From: Adiantum capillus-veneris
Taxonomy: Eukaryota > Streptophyta > Polypodiopsida > Polypodiales > Pteridaceae
Assembly: GCA_014529385.2 (NCBI GenBank)
Contig: CM043971.1
Coordinates: 60,094,709-60,158,708 of the forward strand
DNA length: 64,000 nucleotides
Direction of reading: 5' to 3'
Position 1 is the first letter of the stretch; each line of letters starts with the position of its first letter. The translations under genes and the position numbers were made by a program. The notes beneath the pieces were generated by a model, which saw nothing but the letters and a program-made list of their open reading frames with translations, searched no databases and was not told where the DNA came from. Shown here one piece after another: positions 48,095 through 59,482 of the stretch.

Positions 48095-50500
48095 TAGTAT
48101 ATCACATGGGAGGGCTATGCATGCATAAGGTAATAAGCAAGAGATAGATTACCTTGTATGAGTTATATTTAGAATATCTCTCCCACCCTCATATTTTTCC
48201 ACATCTTGATATTATAGATCACGCGCCTCTGCAAGCAATACTATCTAGGTATTATCACCATGACGTGTTATTTGCACTGCAAACATGCATGAGACATGTC
48301 CACTAATCTTGTAGTGCCCTCATATTATCTTTGACTTCTTAGTATTCTTGTTATAATATGATTTGTGGAAATGTCCTTGGTCATTTTTATAGAGGGAGCT
48401 AGTATATCTGATCCAGAGACATAGCCCCTCTATAAAAAAACAATAAAAGCGGTCTCGTATCTCATAATACATTGGGTGTCTACATATGTAATGCTCCTCT
48501 GGCCTTGGATTTATGTGGCTGAGATGAAAAATCCTCTTAATTATCTCGGGAAAGGATGTGTATCTCACATTTTTTATTTTGTTCGAGTTACAAATATTTT
48601 CCAATTACAAAGAGGAAGAATGTACAGTAAGTCAAACACCCTTAGGACATAACATCATGATTGGCTATGCAAAGGTAGGCTAATCATAAGCACATATTGG
48701 CTATCATGCACAAAATGCTCAGATGAGATTCATGATTCAAAGTGACAAGTCTGCAATTATTCTAGCAGAGTAGGGTGCTTATTTCTATCGCATAAAGTTA
48801 TGTTTGTATTTTTATCATGGTAGTATATATATCTTAAAGATATTGTCCCACATCTCAAGCAATATCTCCTAGGGATTAACCTTGAGCTTTTATTGTAAAG
48901 GGAGGCAATCTGGTCCCCACATCTACCATCATATTTATGGTGCCATCATCATGGGTGGCCTATGCATACATAAGGTAATAAGCGCGATATAGAGTACTTT
49001 TTATGAGTTATATCTAGAATATCTCTCCCACCCTCATATTTTTCCACATCTTGATATTATAGATCCCGCACCTCTGCAAGCAATACTATCTAGGTATTAT
49101 CACCATGACGTGTTATTTTCACTGCATACATGCATGAGACATGTCTACACTAATCTTGTGGTGCCCTCATATTATCTTTGACTTCTTAGTATTCTTGTTA
49201 TGATATGAGTTGTGGAAATGTCCTTGGTCATTTTTATAGAGGGAGCTAGTATATTTGATCCGGAGACGTAGCCCGCTTCTCTAAACAAACAATGGAAGTG
49301 GTCTCATATCTCATAATACATTGGGCGTCTACATATGTAATGAGCCTCTGGCCTTGGCTTTACATGGTTGAAATGACAAATCCTCTTTATTATCTCGGGA
49401 AATATATGTGTATCTCACATTTTTTATTTTGTTCGAGTTACAAATATTTTCCAATTACAAAGAGGAAGCATGTATAGAAAGTCAAACACCCTTAGGACAT
49501 AGCATCATGATTGGCTATGCAAAGGTAGGCTAATCATAAGCACAAATTGGCTATCATGCAAAATGATGAGATGAGATTCATGTTGAAAGTGACACATTTG
49601 CAATTATTCTAGTAGAGTAGCATGTTTTCTGTCGCCTAAAGTTATCTTTGTCTTTTTCTCATGGTAGTATATCTTAAAGATATTGTCCCACATATCAAGC
49701 AATATCATCTAGGGATTAACCTTGAGCTTTTACCATAAAGGGAGGCAATCCGGTCCCCGCATCTACCATCATATTTATGGCGCCATCATCATGGGTGCTC
49801 TATGCATACATAAGGTAATAAGAGCGAGATACATTACTTTGTATAAGTTATATCTAGAATATCTCTCCCACCCTCATATTTTTCCACATCTTGATATTAT
49901 AGATCCCGCACCTCTGCAAGAAATACTATCTAGGTATTATCACCATGACGTGTTATTTGCACTACATACATGCATGAGACATGTCTACACTAATCTTGTA
50001 GTGCCCTCATATATCTTTGACTTCTTAGTATTGTTGCTATGATATGTGTTGTGGAAATGTCCTTGGTCATTATCATAGAGGGAGCTAATATATCTGATCC
50101 GAAGACGTAGCTCCTCTCTAAACAAACAATGGAAGCGGTCTCATATCTCATAATACATTGGGCGTCTCATAATCACCATGACGTTCTAGTTGCATTGCAT
50201 ACATGCATGATGCATATCTGCACTATCGTGTAGTGCCCTCATATTATCATTGACTTCTTAGTATTCTGACTATGATATGAGTCTGCAACTGTAATGTTCC
50301 TCGGGCCTTGGCTTTACGTGGCTTAGATGACACATCCACTTAATTATGTTATCTGGGGACATAACATCATGATTGGCTATGCAAAGGTAGGCTAATCATG
50401 AGCACATATTGGCTATCACAAAATGATGAGATGACGCGTCTACAATTATTCATGATTCAAAGTGACGCGTCTGCAATTATTCTAGCAGAGTATGCATGCT
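48095..50500. repeat. Tandem array with a unit of about 840 bp
   Basis: The phrase GCATACATAAGGTAATAAG occurs at about 48118 (GCATGCATAAGG variant), 48963 and 49803. A full unit runs 48838-49676, with a nearly complete copy before it, a partial copy after it, and a rearranged fourth piece at about 50160-50480. All share ACCCTCATATTTTTCCACAT and CATGACGTGTTATTT-type sequence. No conserved open frame spans the unit, which argues for a satellite-like or transposon-derived array. Confidence 0.85.
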
Positions 50501-50692
50501 TTCCTATCCTCGTAATTTCTTCTAGGCGAGGCATGCATTTTCATAGGCAACAATTTATAAGTGACACGACCACAAATTGGAGTCTTCACTTGGACGTTCT
50601 ATTATCCAATGTAATAGCTTAGACTTTGCCCTAAATGTGTGAAACCTGGATTATGAAATTGAGCCTGAATTTTTGACCGAGAGCACAGGTTT

Positions 50693-50926
50693 TTGCTCTT
50701 GAGTGGCCGAGAGGACTCCTTCTGCAGGTTTTCGCTCGTTGAGTCTCTACCTGGGCTTGCTATAGTGTTGCGCGAGGGTTCAGATACGCAAGAAACGGGT
50801 AGCTTGAATACTCTTGTTGAGTCGCTACCTGGGCCTGCTACAGTGCTACGTGAGGTTTCGGATACGCAGGAAACGGGGCATCTTGAATACTCTCAAGACT
50901 CACAAGCTGGCGTACACTACCTTTGA
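50693..50926 (+). other. Short open frame with an in-frame 78-bp tandem repeat
   Basis: Two 78-bp units (about 50735-50812 and 50813-50890) encode 26-residue repeats sharing VESLPG, LRE and SDTQETG. It ends at TGA. It lies about 640 bp upstream of the transposase exons and could be an N-terminal exon or a chance frame. Confidence 0.3.
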
Positions 50927-51567
50927 TTACAAACCCAGTTATCTTCTAGCTGAAGCATAAGCTGAGAAAGATTTGACATTCTGAAGATGTACTACTTCTG
51001 GTTATAAGCACAGTCATCTTCTGGCTTGGCAGCTATACTCACCTAATTTATTGCGCATCACAAGTGCACCCGCCCCTCATCAGACTAATACGCTTGCAAC
51101 TTGCAAGCACAGGTCAGAATTCCAAATCTCTCACCCTCTCTTTGAAATTGTGTTTCGTGAGGATGTACAAGTTTAAATTGTATATTGTTTGCAACCGATG
51201 TCAATGGGGTGGATCTCTTGGCTTTTTTTCTTTCATGAATTAGCTCTTGCGTAAAGTAATGCATTTATGTTTTGAGATTGTTTTCCATAATGGTTTTTTT
51301 GAAACGATGTCAAGGCTTGGGACTAGCTAGGTATATGATGCATCACTTTGACCGCCTCATGATGGCCTAGGAACGTATAATAGAACATTTTCTTTTCTTG
51401 GCATTCACCACTTGTATATGCTATGTTGGAAGGGAGACGAGTCTTTTTTCTAGTAAAAGGGTTTATGACGTTTTTGTGATGCTAAACATGTCACAAATGC
51501 GATGCTTAAAAGTAGTTCTGATGAATTTGCCAGTGCACAATTATACTCAGTATGCTTCCTTCTCTAG

Positions 51568-54500
51568 GTCATTCCACTGAGTTCTAGTGCATTGGATGAC
51601 GAGCAATTGGATTGGTACATACTAGATTGTGTGATACGCATCCAATCATTATGTGACCAACACCGCACATCTTTGAAATTTCAAGATGAGATTTTGAAAA
51701 TTCTTTTTGATGGATTGAATGTGAATGCACAAAAGAAAGCAAATAGGACCTCTCAAGCAAGGTCTCTTGCATCCCTTCTAGTTCGCAAGCCAAGAAATTG
51801 GAATAGACAATTGGGGGGTAAGAGAATTCCATGCAACTTCACTCAGCTATTGCAAATGTACAAAGCGATGGGCATGGTGACTCCTCAGGAGTGGAAGCTT
51901 TGTGTTGGCACCGAGGATATGTCCCATGATCCTCAAGGTTTTACACCTAGCCCACAGGATGCGTATGAGGGTACATTTAGGAAGTGTGGTTGTAGTATAG
52001 AAGACAATCCATCATCTTTGGTACGTGACTTCAAAGAGTGTTGCAAGCGATGCCAACACTGTCAAAAGCCTAGGAAAGATATGATTTCTTTTCAATACAT
52101 CTCTGTTTTGGATCAACTTCGGCTCTTGTGTGCTAGTGAGACATTTTGCCATGACTTTCTAGCCATGTGGAGGGAAAGAGGACAATGGTTGGATAAGAAG
52201 GCATGTGACTATTCTTCACATATCAACGAATTTTGGGATGAGGAAAAGATGAGAGTCTATCAAGACTTTTGGAACTCGAAATGGTATTGGGAAGCACCCG
52301 TGATATGTAATTAACACTAGTTTGGTACCAAAACAGGACACGTAAGTGTCCTTTTTTTACAAATTTAAATTAAATGCTACTTGCATTAGACGGTTTATTT
52401 AAGAACCCTCTTGATATGCTTAAATATGTTAGCTAGAGGGTCTTTTAAAAATATAACCTTGCATTTTAGAATCTACCATGATCAAGAAATATGCTCATCA
52501 AGTTGACCTTTGTAAGACTTCGATTGATGCTTTGAAGAAATCAACTTTATAAGCTCAAGAAAAAATGAGCAACCTTGTAGAAAATTTTAGGTGACTTTTC
52601 CACAATTTTTCTATAGATAATTGAAAGTTTCATGTGCAAAAAAAATGACTTTGGAGTACATAAAATTATGGAAAGTTCCATGTGTTTGATGTGGCCATTT
52701 CAAGCATATCCTTGTATACAAAGAAAAATATATTTCTAATGTATTTGTGAGTTTTAGAAATTGATACATTGCTTGCCCTTTCCGTTGGGTACTCAAGGTG
52801 TCAAGTAGAAGGGCTTTGGTATGCAACAATTATTGGATCATTTTAAATATTCAAAACCGTATAAGAGAGAACTTTGATATTTTTATTCTCGACAAGCATT
52901 TAAAACCTCAAATAATAGCAAACTTTCCACTTAGATACACTAAATGTATCAAATTACATGGTACATACACAATTGGGGTGCCTAAAACCTTGGTTTCAAT
53001 GTTATTATGGAGAACTCATGAATTTCAAGATTTTGCATATAAAAAATTCAAGATAGAGTTCAAGCAACGAGATTTAATTGAGTTAGGGAGCCCAAAAAAT
53101 ATGTATAGTTTCTTGGTTTAAACATATAAAGTCATTTGTGGTTGTCAAATTGCACTAGAATAGTACCAATTTCATGAGGGGACCTTGGGAAGACCAAAAT
53201 TATGCTCTTATTCAACACATACTCAAGTATGAAATTATGTCTATAACTTGTGTGTGACTTGAATACTTATCTTTGAAGTTCATTCTATTTTTTTGTAACA
53301 CTAAATGCTAACACTTGGCTTTTATAAACATAAAAAGGGCCATCTCTACACAAAGATATAAGAATTTTATGATTTTTTGGGCAAAATAGCTTGAAATTTT
53401 ACTAAAATTTATGACTTAGAACTTACTAAAATTCTCTCCATGCGGATTGTATTTTGATATGGAGAAAAATCTAGTGTTTTCTTTCCTTCATAACAAACCT
53501 ATGGTAGAAGCAAGGTGTAAAAAACTTCTTTCTAGCTTGACAAATAAATTGCCAAAACTTGATAGAAAAACAAGACACTTTAGTGTCTCAGGACACTTAA
53601 GTGTCCAATTACAGAACTAGTGTTAATGATCTTTTCAAGCAAGCTTACGGGACGTTTCCTAAGGAGTCTAGGAGTCCAGAGCTCTATGAGTGAGCCAAAT
53701 GAAGAGTATCAATTTACATGCACAAAATGTTGTAAAGAAGTTCATGCCAAGAGAAAGATGATACATGTATAATGTTTGATATATGGTGGATTCACACTCT
53801 ATGCCTTTTGCGCGATGTAGTCAACTTACATTTTCTTTTTTTTTTTGTGTTGTGAAGGGGGATCCTTGGAATTTTTCTCTCATGCTACATTGGGATGGCT
53901 TCCAAGCCGCTTCTACAACAATGAAAGATAGTGCCGTAGTTGAAATAGTGGTCATGAATGGGGGCAAAAGATCAGTAATGGGATCTTTAACCATATTGTT
54001 TTTGCCTCTCTCGCATAGAGACTTGGAGACAAAGCATAATGATATACTTGGTGCATTCTTACATCCCTTACTTTTAGATCTTGAAAGATCTTATGTGGAG
54101 GGTTTTGATATGTATTACGCATATCCTTCCAATGATATCAGTGATAAAATACAAGGTGGGAGAGTCACATTAAGAAGCATGCTCATGTTATGCTCGGGAG
54201 ATCACCCTGCTCAATGTAAACTTGGGTAAGTTAAAGATGGAGGCATGAGTTTTTGTAGGCGATACAAGGCAAAGGCAACACTTGTGGGTGACCGCTATGT
54301 GTATGATGCAAACAGGTACCAAGGAAGCTATCCTCCAAAGAGGAGGCATGTGGAGAAGATGTGGAGTAGGATTAAAAAGTCGAAGAGATGTATGACAAAG
54401 AAGAAAAAGGAAAACACCTTGAGAAAAGGAGGATTGTCCGGGGAGTCTAGACTGTGGAGTCTCTATCACTTATATGGTTTTGACCTTTCTAGAGACTTGG

Positions 54501-56268
54501 TCTATGATTCCATGCACATCTTGTCTCTTAACCTGTTTCAAAAATATGTAAGAAAATTGGTGTCAATGGCTTCTACATCCATGAAAGAAGAGATTGATAA
54601 GGCTGTGAAACCGGTGGACAGTTCAATTCCCAAGAATATTTTGAATAGTGGACGATGGCCACAACATCCTTCTCAACATTACAAGATATTCAAAGCAGAT
54701 GTCTACCACACATCCTTAATGTGGTCAATGGGATCTCCCAAGAGGATGTAGTTCTTGGAAAGATTCTCATTGATATTTCACATATTTTTTTTGGGTGTAC
54801 GAGAGAGAAGGGATGGACCCAAGATGACATAAGAGTTTGTCGATCTCTTTTTCTTTCATGGCGCATCTTATCGGAGGAGTGGGAGGGTCCAAATAGCTTG
54901 CCTCTGGAACATGTTGCAGATATGAGTCATTTTCAAGCTATTGTGAAAATCACATCATTCTCAAATGTATGTATCTTATTAGGTTTGTGGGTTTTGTTAG
55001 GTAATGGTGAAATTCTTGATGACATATTGAGACATGGGTCTCACGATTGTTTTTGGTGCTTCTCTTTTGAGAGATGTGTTTCGGGCTACTTGAGTATACC
55101 CACCAATAGCAAGTCGAATGACATTTTTTAAACCAAATTCTTTTGTCGTCATTTGTTGACAAGGATTTGGAAATGAATCAATGTTGAGAAGGATGGGGTG
55201 CAATGCTTTGATTGAGACAAGTATTTTGTGCATTCCTTGTTGGTTTTTCTAGAGGGACATGGAGATCAATATGCTCCTACATATTGTGTTGATTGGCATG
55301 AGAAATGTATTTTGTTAGCATCATCAGAAGAGAAACCCAAGGATGTATGGAATGCATGTTCTAGGCTCCTTCCAAGTAGTTGTAAAGGATTGGTAGATAA
55401 CAAGGGTCCTATTGTTGGTGGAAAGGAGAAGAAGTATTTTTTTCTTAGAGCACACAAGAGGGAGTCATTGCTAACAATTTACAAGTGGAAGGACGCAACT
55501 TTGCTTACTTTGGAGAATGTAAATGCTATGGGTGTTTACTACTTCAAGGCTTTTTTGCGTGGATGTAAGTATGCACAAGGTGATTATGTGGTTTTTCTAG
55601 ACAAGCTATCTCAGACATGCGAGCAACCTGAAGTTTTTCATAGAGGACGTTTGAAGAAAATGTTTCTTCATAAACAAGAAGGAGAACTTTAGCTATTTAT
55701 GGTTGTGGAATATTTGGTTCAAAGCATTTTCATCGTGGATAAGGTAACAAGGATGCCTCTTGTACTCACAAGTGAGAGGACTAATTGTAAGGACATGGTG
55801 CGACCTCTTGCTTGGCTAAAGCATAAATGTTTCTGGTTAAGTTCTCCTATGAATGACATGGAGATAATGTATGAAGTTAGTGGGCATAAGGTTCGAGGGA
55901 GATTGGTGCAAAGAGGGCATCCAGGTGATGTTCCACCGTTGCTTGAGCCAAGTGACCATGACATTGCGTTCTCACATGACTGTCGAATGAAGGATGCTTT
56001 TATTGTGGAAGTTGATGAGCATAAGAGAAAAGCCCTTATTTTTTGGTTGGATGACGAAGAATCTGAAATTTTTTGGCTAGATTGGAAATTTATAGTTACT
56101 ATACTTCCAAGCTCTACAGAGGTTATTCTTCTTCTTGAAATGTTTTCACCCTTTTCTACTTTTCTCCTTTCATGTCAATATTCTAACTTTGTTCGTGTCT
56201 TCTTTTAGGATAGAGCGGATGAGGGTACTTCTTCGCAACATACTTCTCATGAGGTAGTTGGTCAATGA
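51568..56268 (+). pseudogene. CACTA/TNP2-like transposase gene, disrupted
   Basis: Exon-like sequence starts after a TCTCTAG acceptor at 51567 and is open to 52314. It includes PCNFTQLLQMYKAMGMVTPQ, a cysteine-rich patch (CCKRCQHC) and VLDQLRLLCASETFCHDFLA. The frame then meets an inserted element (52312-53623) and resumes behind it. From about 53855 the typical TNP2 core follows: LMLHWDGFQAASTTMKDSAV, LLLDLERSYVEGFDMYYAYP, GDHPAQCKLG, GMSFCRRYKAKATL, and SRLWSLYHLYGFDLSRDLVY with DSMHI. Breaks include TAA at 54227 and a frame change near 54730. Further frames at 55228-55692 and 55699-56208 probably belong to its C-terminus. Its own terminal repeats were not found. The superfamily call rests on motif order. 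Confidence 0.65.
52312..53623. mobile_element. Non-autonomous CACTA-ended DNA transposon inside the transposase exon
   Basis: The left end CACTAGTTTGGTACC (from 52315) and the inverted right end CACTAGTTCTGTAATT (to 53622) form terminal inverted repeats. Just inside are GGACACGTAAGTGTCC at 52336-52351 and the perfect palindrome GGACACTTAAGTGTCC at 53591-53606, with AAGACACTTTAGTGTCTC beside it. TAAT lies directly outside both ends (52308-52311 and 53624-53627), and joining the flanks there restores an open frame. A 3-bp duplication (TAA or AAT), normal for CACTA elements, fits. A 107-codon frame inside (52798-53121) has no recognisable domain, so mobility needed an outside transposase. Confidence 0.75.
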
Positions 56269-58454
56269 GTTTTTGTGAGCTTGAATTTGAGTTGTCCCAC
56301 CTTTGTAAATGTGCGCGCTATGTATTCAATCTTCATTATGGAAAGAGATCACTAACGGAAGCTTTTGACAGCCAACTCAATTGAAATGTGGATGCGGAGA
56401 GCCAAAATTGGGTGGGCTAGACCTCTAGTAATGCTCTCTTCTTTTCGTTATGTTTGTTTTCTTATTGGGTTTGAAATTATTTCTTCTAATCTGAATCAAT
56501 ATCACACTGTGATTTTTGTTGTTTTGCAGTTTTTTGCAATCTAGATTGGCATCTGATTGTGTTTTCGTTGTATGGAAGGACTTTGAGTAGCGGCCACCTC
56601 AATGAGTACTCGGATGTGACCCATATAATGTTGTATGGCTGCCGACTCTACAAAGCTAGTATGTAGATAATTTTTTTGGCTTGGCCCGTAGGGGAGGACA
56701 TGATAAAGGTTACACTTGAGGAAATTCTTTGCACTCGTCAAAGCTTCTGCACCAAGCACTACACTCGTCTATGATTTTTGTATTGCAAGCACCTGAGTGC
56801 ATAACTTACACACTCTATAACTTTGCACATCTAGCAACTTTAACATCGTTTTGAGCTACACTACATCACGTCTCATCTTTTTTATTCACAATGCTGGTTA
56901 ATGTATCTTAGGCTTTTTTTAATCGAAACTATCTGCAAAATTCGGAGGTTTGATGAGCTGCAAACTGTTTCCTTCATGAAGCTGTTTCCTTAGTTTTGAA
57001 ATACAAAAACTGATTACAAATTTTGTATGGCTCCCAACAGCGAGTTTACTACGCTCTTCTTTATGCTGGTTTCTGATATTGAAATCAATAACAAAATTGA
57101 TTATAGATTGTTTGACTAATGTGACATGGGACAGAAAGGTGATCAAATTGCAAGCATGGGAGGAGAATTTCAATACCTTTATTGTAGACAAGCACAAAGA
57201 CGAGTTTTATTATCTCACTGAAACAGTGGAAAAAGATGTATGCTACCATTGTTTACTGGCTGATGCATGTCTTCCTTGTAGGGGTTCTTTGTTGTCTGGT
57301 AGAGTTGTTTTCAGACGATCTATGCAGGGATCTTGTTTTATCCTTCTTTTGACAGCTGTTGTGGTATGGCAATGCAATGTCCTTTTGTTGTTTTTGACAC
57401 TGTTTGCAAGGAAAATCTATGTGATCTGGACCAATCTTTCTCTATTACTTTGTTGATTATCTGTCTGCTTGTGTGCGGTCAAGAATGAAGGGGTCGTTCT
57501 AGTTTTCTCCCTCACAATTGCGATTGTTAAGGATTTTACCCAATGACATTGGTATTTTAGATTGAGGATTTTGGGGCTATATGGTGTTACTTAGAAGGAG
57601 CTTGTTCCAGCTTTTCATGTCCTCCCAACAAACTGGTTAGTGTGAAGACCTTGCGTCTATCAGAGCACCTGCCATATTATGAGTTTTGGTGTACTCTAGA
57701 TTGATGTCTCTAGTTGACGCAGGCATCCATTGAATATTGATTGGAATGAGGAATTACTGTGAGTTGATTGTATTCTTCCTATTGAGGGGTTGAATGAATG
57801 ATTGATTTGCATTGAGTGGTACAATGCGCATATACTGACAACTGTGCAGTTAACTGATTGGTGAATGGTGTGTTTCAGCTTTTTCAAAGGTTTCAGCTTT
57901 TTGACAAGGATTACCATCTTTTTTTTGTATTCTCTGGTGGAAGCAGTTTTATGTGCTCTGTTTGGAGAGGAGAAAGATCCTCTTCCTTGTTTTTCCCTGG
58001 AGTATTGCACAACATGAGCTCCAAATCAGGCGCATAAGGCCACCATGTCATTTAAGAGATCTCAAAATGAGTAAGAGAAGCATACAAGCACTATAAGGCT
58101 GGTGGCCTTTATGAGTTTGCCAAGCTTCACCTTGAGGAATTGCATCATCAAATTTGTAGTGTGCTGTTTTGATCCACTGTAGTTGACACATATGCATTAG
58201 ATTATCTGCAAGTCAGCTAAGATAATGTTTAAAAGTGTATGTAAAGACATGTAGCAACTTATAGTTGAAAGGCTGACTTTATTGACATATTTGTTTGAAT
58301 GGATCAAGTTAGTATGTTGAAGATGGTGTGTTGACATACAAGAATGCAATAATTTCATAACCCATAGGGTATAAACAAGGTTGCCTTGATTTTGTGTAAC
58401 AAAAAGAAGAGGTTTACTAAAGAGAAGAATGCACGCCAATTGGTTGAAAAGATG

Positions 58455-58502
<48 letters not shown>

Positions 58503-58860
58503 ATTGTTATATTAAACCTAGGGTACATTGCATTGGGTGGATGCTAGGAACAACACGGTCTCTAAGTGAACTAACAGGACGATACCTTGATAAAAAAGCC
58601 CATCCCAACCACAACGTGAAGGCATCTAAATTGTACCTGTCATGATATCATCCCACTGTAGAGGAATGGCAACATCAATCTCAAACAGTTTGTTAGTCAC
58701 CCCGCTCAGCCACAAAATTACCATCTAGCATGAGTCTCGTGAAACGTCTGCATGGAAGAACTAGGTCCTCAATCCCAGGCAGCCCAATTCAAATGTGTCC
58801 TCTCCCCTAGTTGACGTGGGGGATCAACCAAGATAGTAGCTTCTTTTTGGATGTTACATT
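56269..58860. other. Stretch without a recognised gene
   Basis: An open frame at 57079-57456 (125 codons; LQAWEENFNTFIVDKHKDEF near its start, hydrophobic at the end) has no family I can name. A (GA)n tract lies at 58458-58499. The remainder has only short frames. Confidence 0.4.
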
Positions 58861-59057
58861 TTTAGGGTTGATTCCCTCATGGGTAAAAGTTTGCTCCATC
58901 ATGGAAAAAAGATTCACCCGGGGAAAAACCTATTTCCCCTAGGGAATGTTTTATTCCCACAAAGATCCACTTAAGGGAATTTGGCATTTAGCGGGATAAA
59001 CCATGGGAATGTGATATCCCATATGGTGATTTCAAGTGGGAAAAGATTAAAAGGTTC
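58861..59057. repeat. Cluster of GGGAAA/TTTCCC motifs, module 3
   Basis: Ten or so GGGAAA, GGGAAT, GGAAAA, TTTCCC and ATTCCC words occur on both strands within about 200 bp. The cluster ends where homology with the truncated gene copy begins (59060). Confidence 0.6.
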
Positions 59058-59303
59058 TAGTGTGACCACAAAAAAACCCAAAGCGACAACAATCACAACC
59101 AACTAACCAACCAACTAACCAAGTAACCAGCTAGGGTCCAAATTCTGTCAGATTATGTGTACGCCAAAGGCCCACCAAGATAGACTAGTTCCGTTAGGAA
59201 AAACTAAACACATCAATATGGCCTTAGCCCTTTCGGCAGGCCAAAACGTATGAGGTCTGGATTTCACATCAGCTATCTTTTGAGATCATTTTTATTATGA
59301 TTT

Positions 59304-59310
59304 TATAAAG
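59304..59310 (+). promoter_or_regulatory. Candidate TATA box of the 59483 gene
   Basis: TATAAAG lies 173 bp upstream of the likely start codon and is preserved in the truncated duplicate (near 27652). The leader between it and the start codon ends in a CT tract of about 28 bases. Confidence 0.45.
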
Positions 59311-59447
59311 AGTTTCACGTCGGCGATCTTTTGAGATCTTTTTTTTTTTTAAAATCGTGGTGGAAAGACTTGAATTTCCTTAAATTGCTGCATGCGTCTC
59401 TGAATCGGCTGTTTACATGTTTGAGTCTGATGAATTGATCTCCTTCT

Positions 59448-59449
<2 letters not shown>

Positions 59450-59478
<29 letters not shown>
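59450..59478. repeat. CT tract in the 5' leader of the 59483 gene
   Basis: About 14 CT units end four bases before the start codon. The duplicate at 27.8 kb has a shorter tract at the same place, so its length is variable. Confidence 0.9.
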
Positions 59479-59481
<3 letters not shown>

Positions 59482-59482
59482 G

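Noticed and set aside
52311-53626. TTAA target duplication of a piggyBac-type element
   Set aside because: TTAA flanks CACTAG on both sides, but restoring a single TTAA leaves a stop in the host frame, whereas a TAA or AAT duplication keeps the frame open and suits CACTA-type ends.
59417-59482. N-terminal extension of the intact gene from ATG 59417
   Set aside because: The extension is encoded largely by the CT tract in the leader; the downstream ATG is the one preserved in the duplicate.
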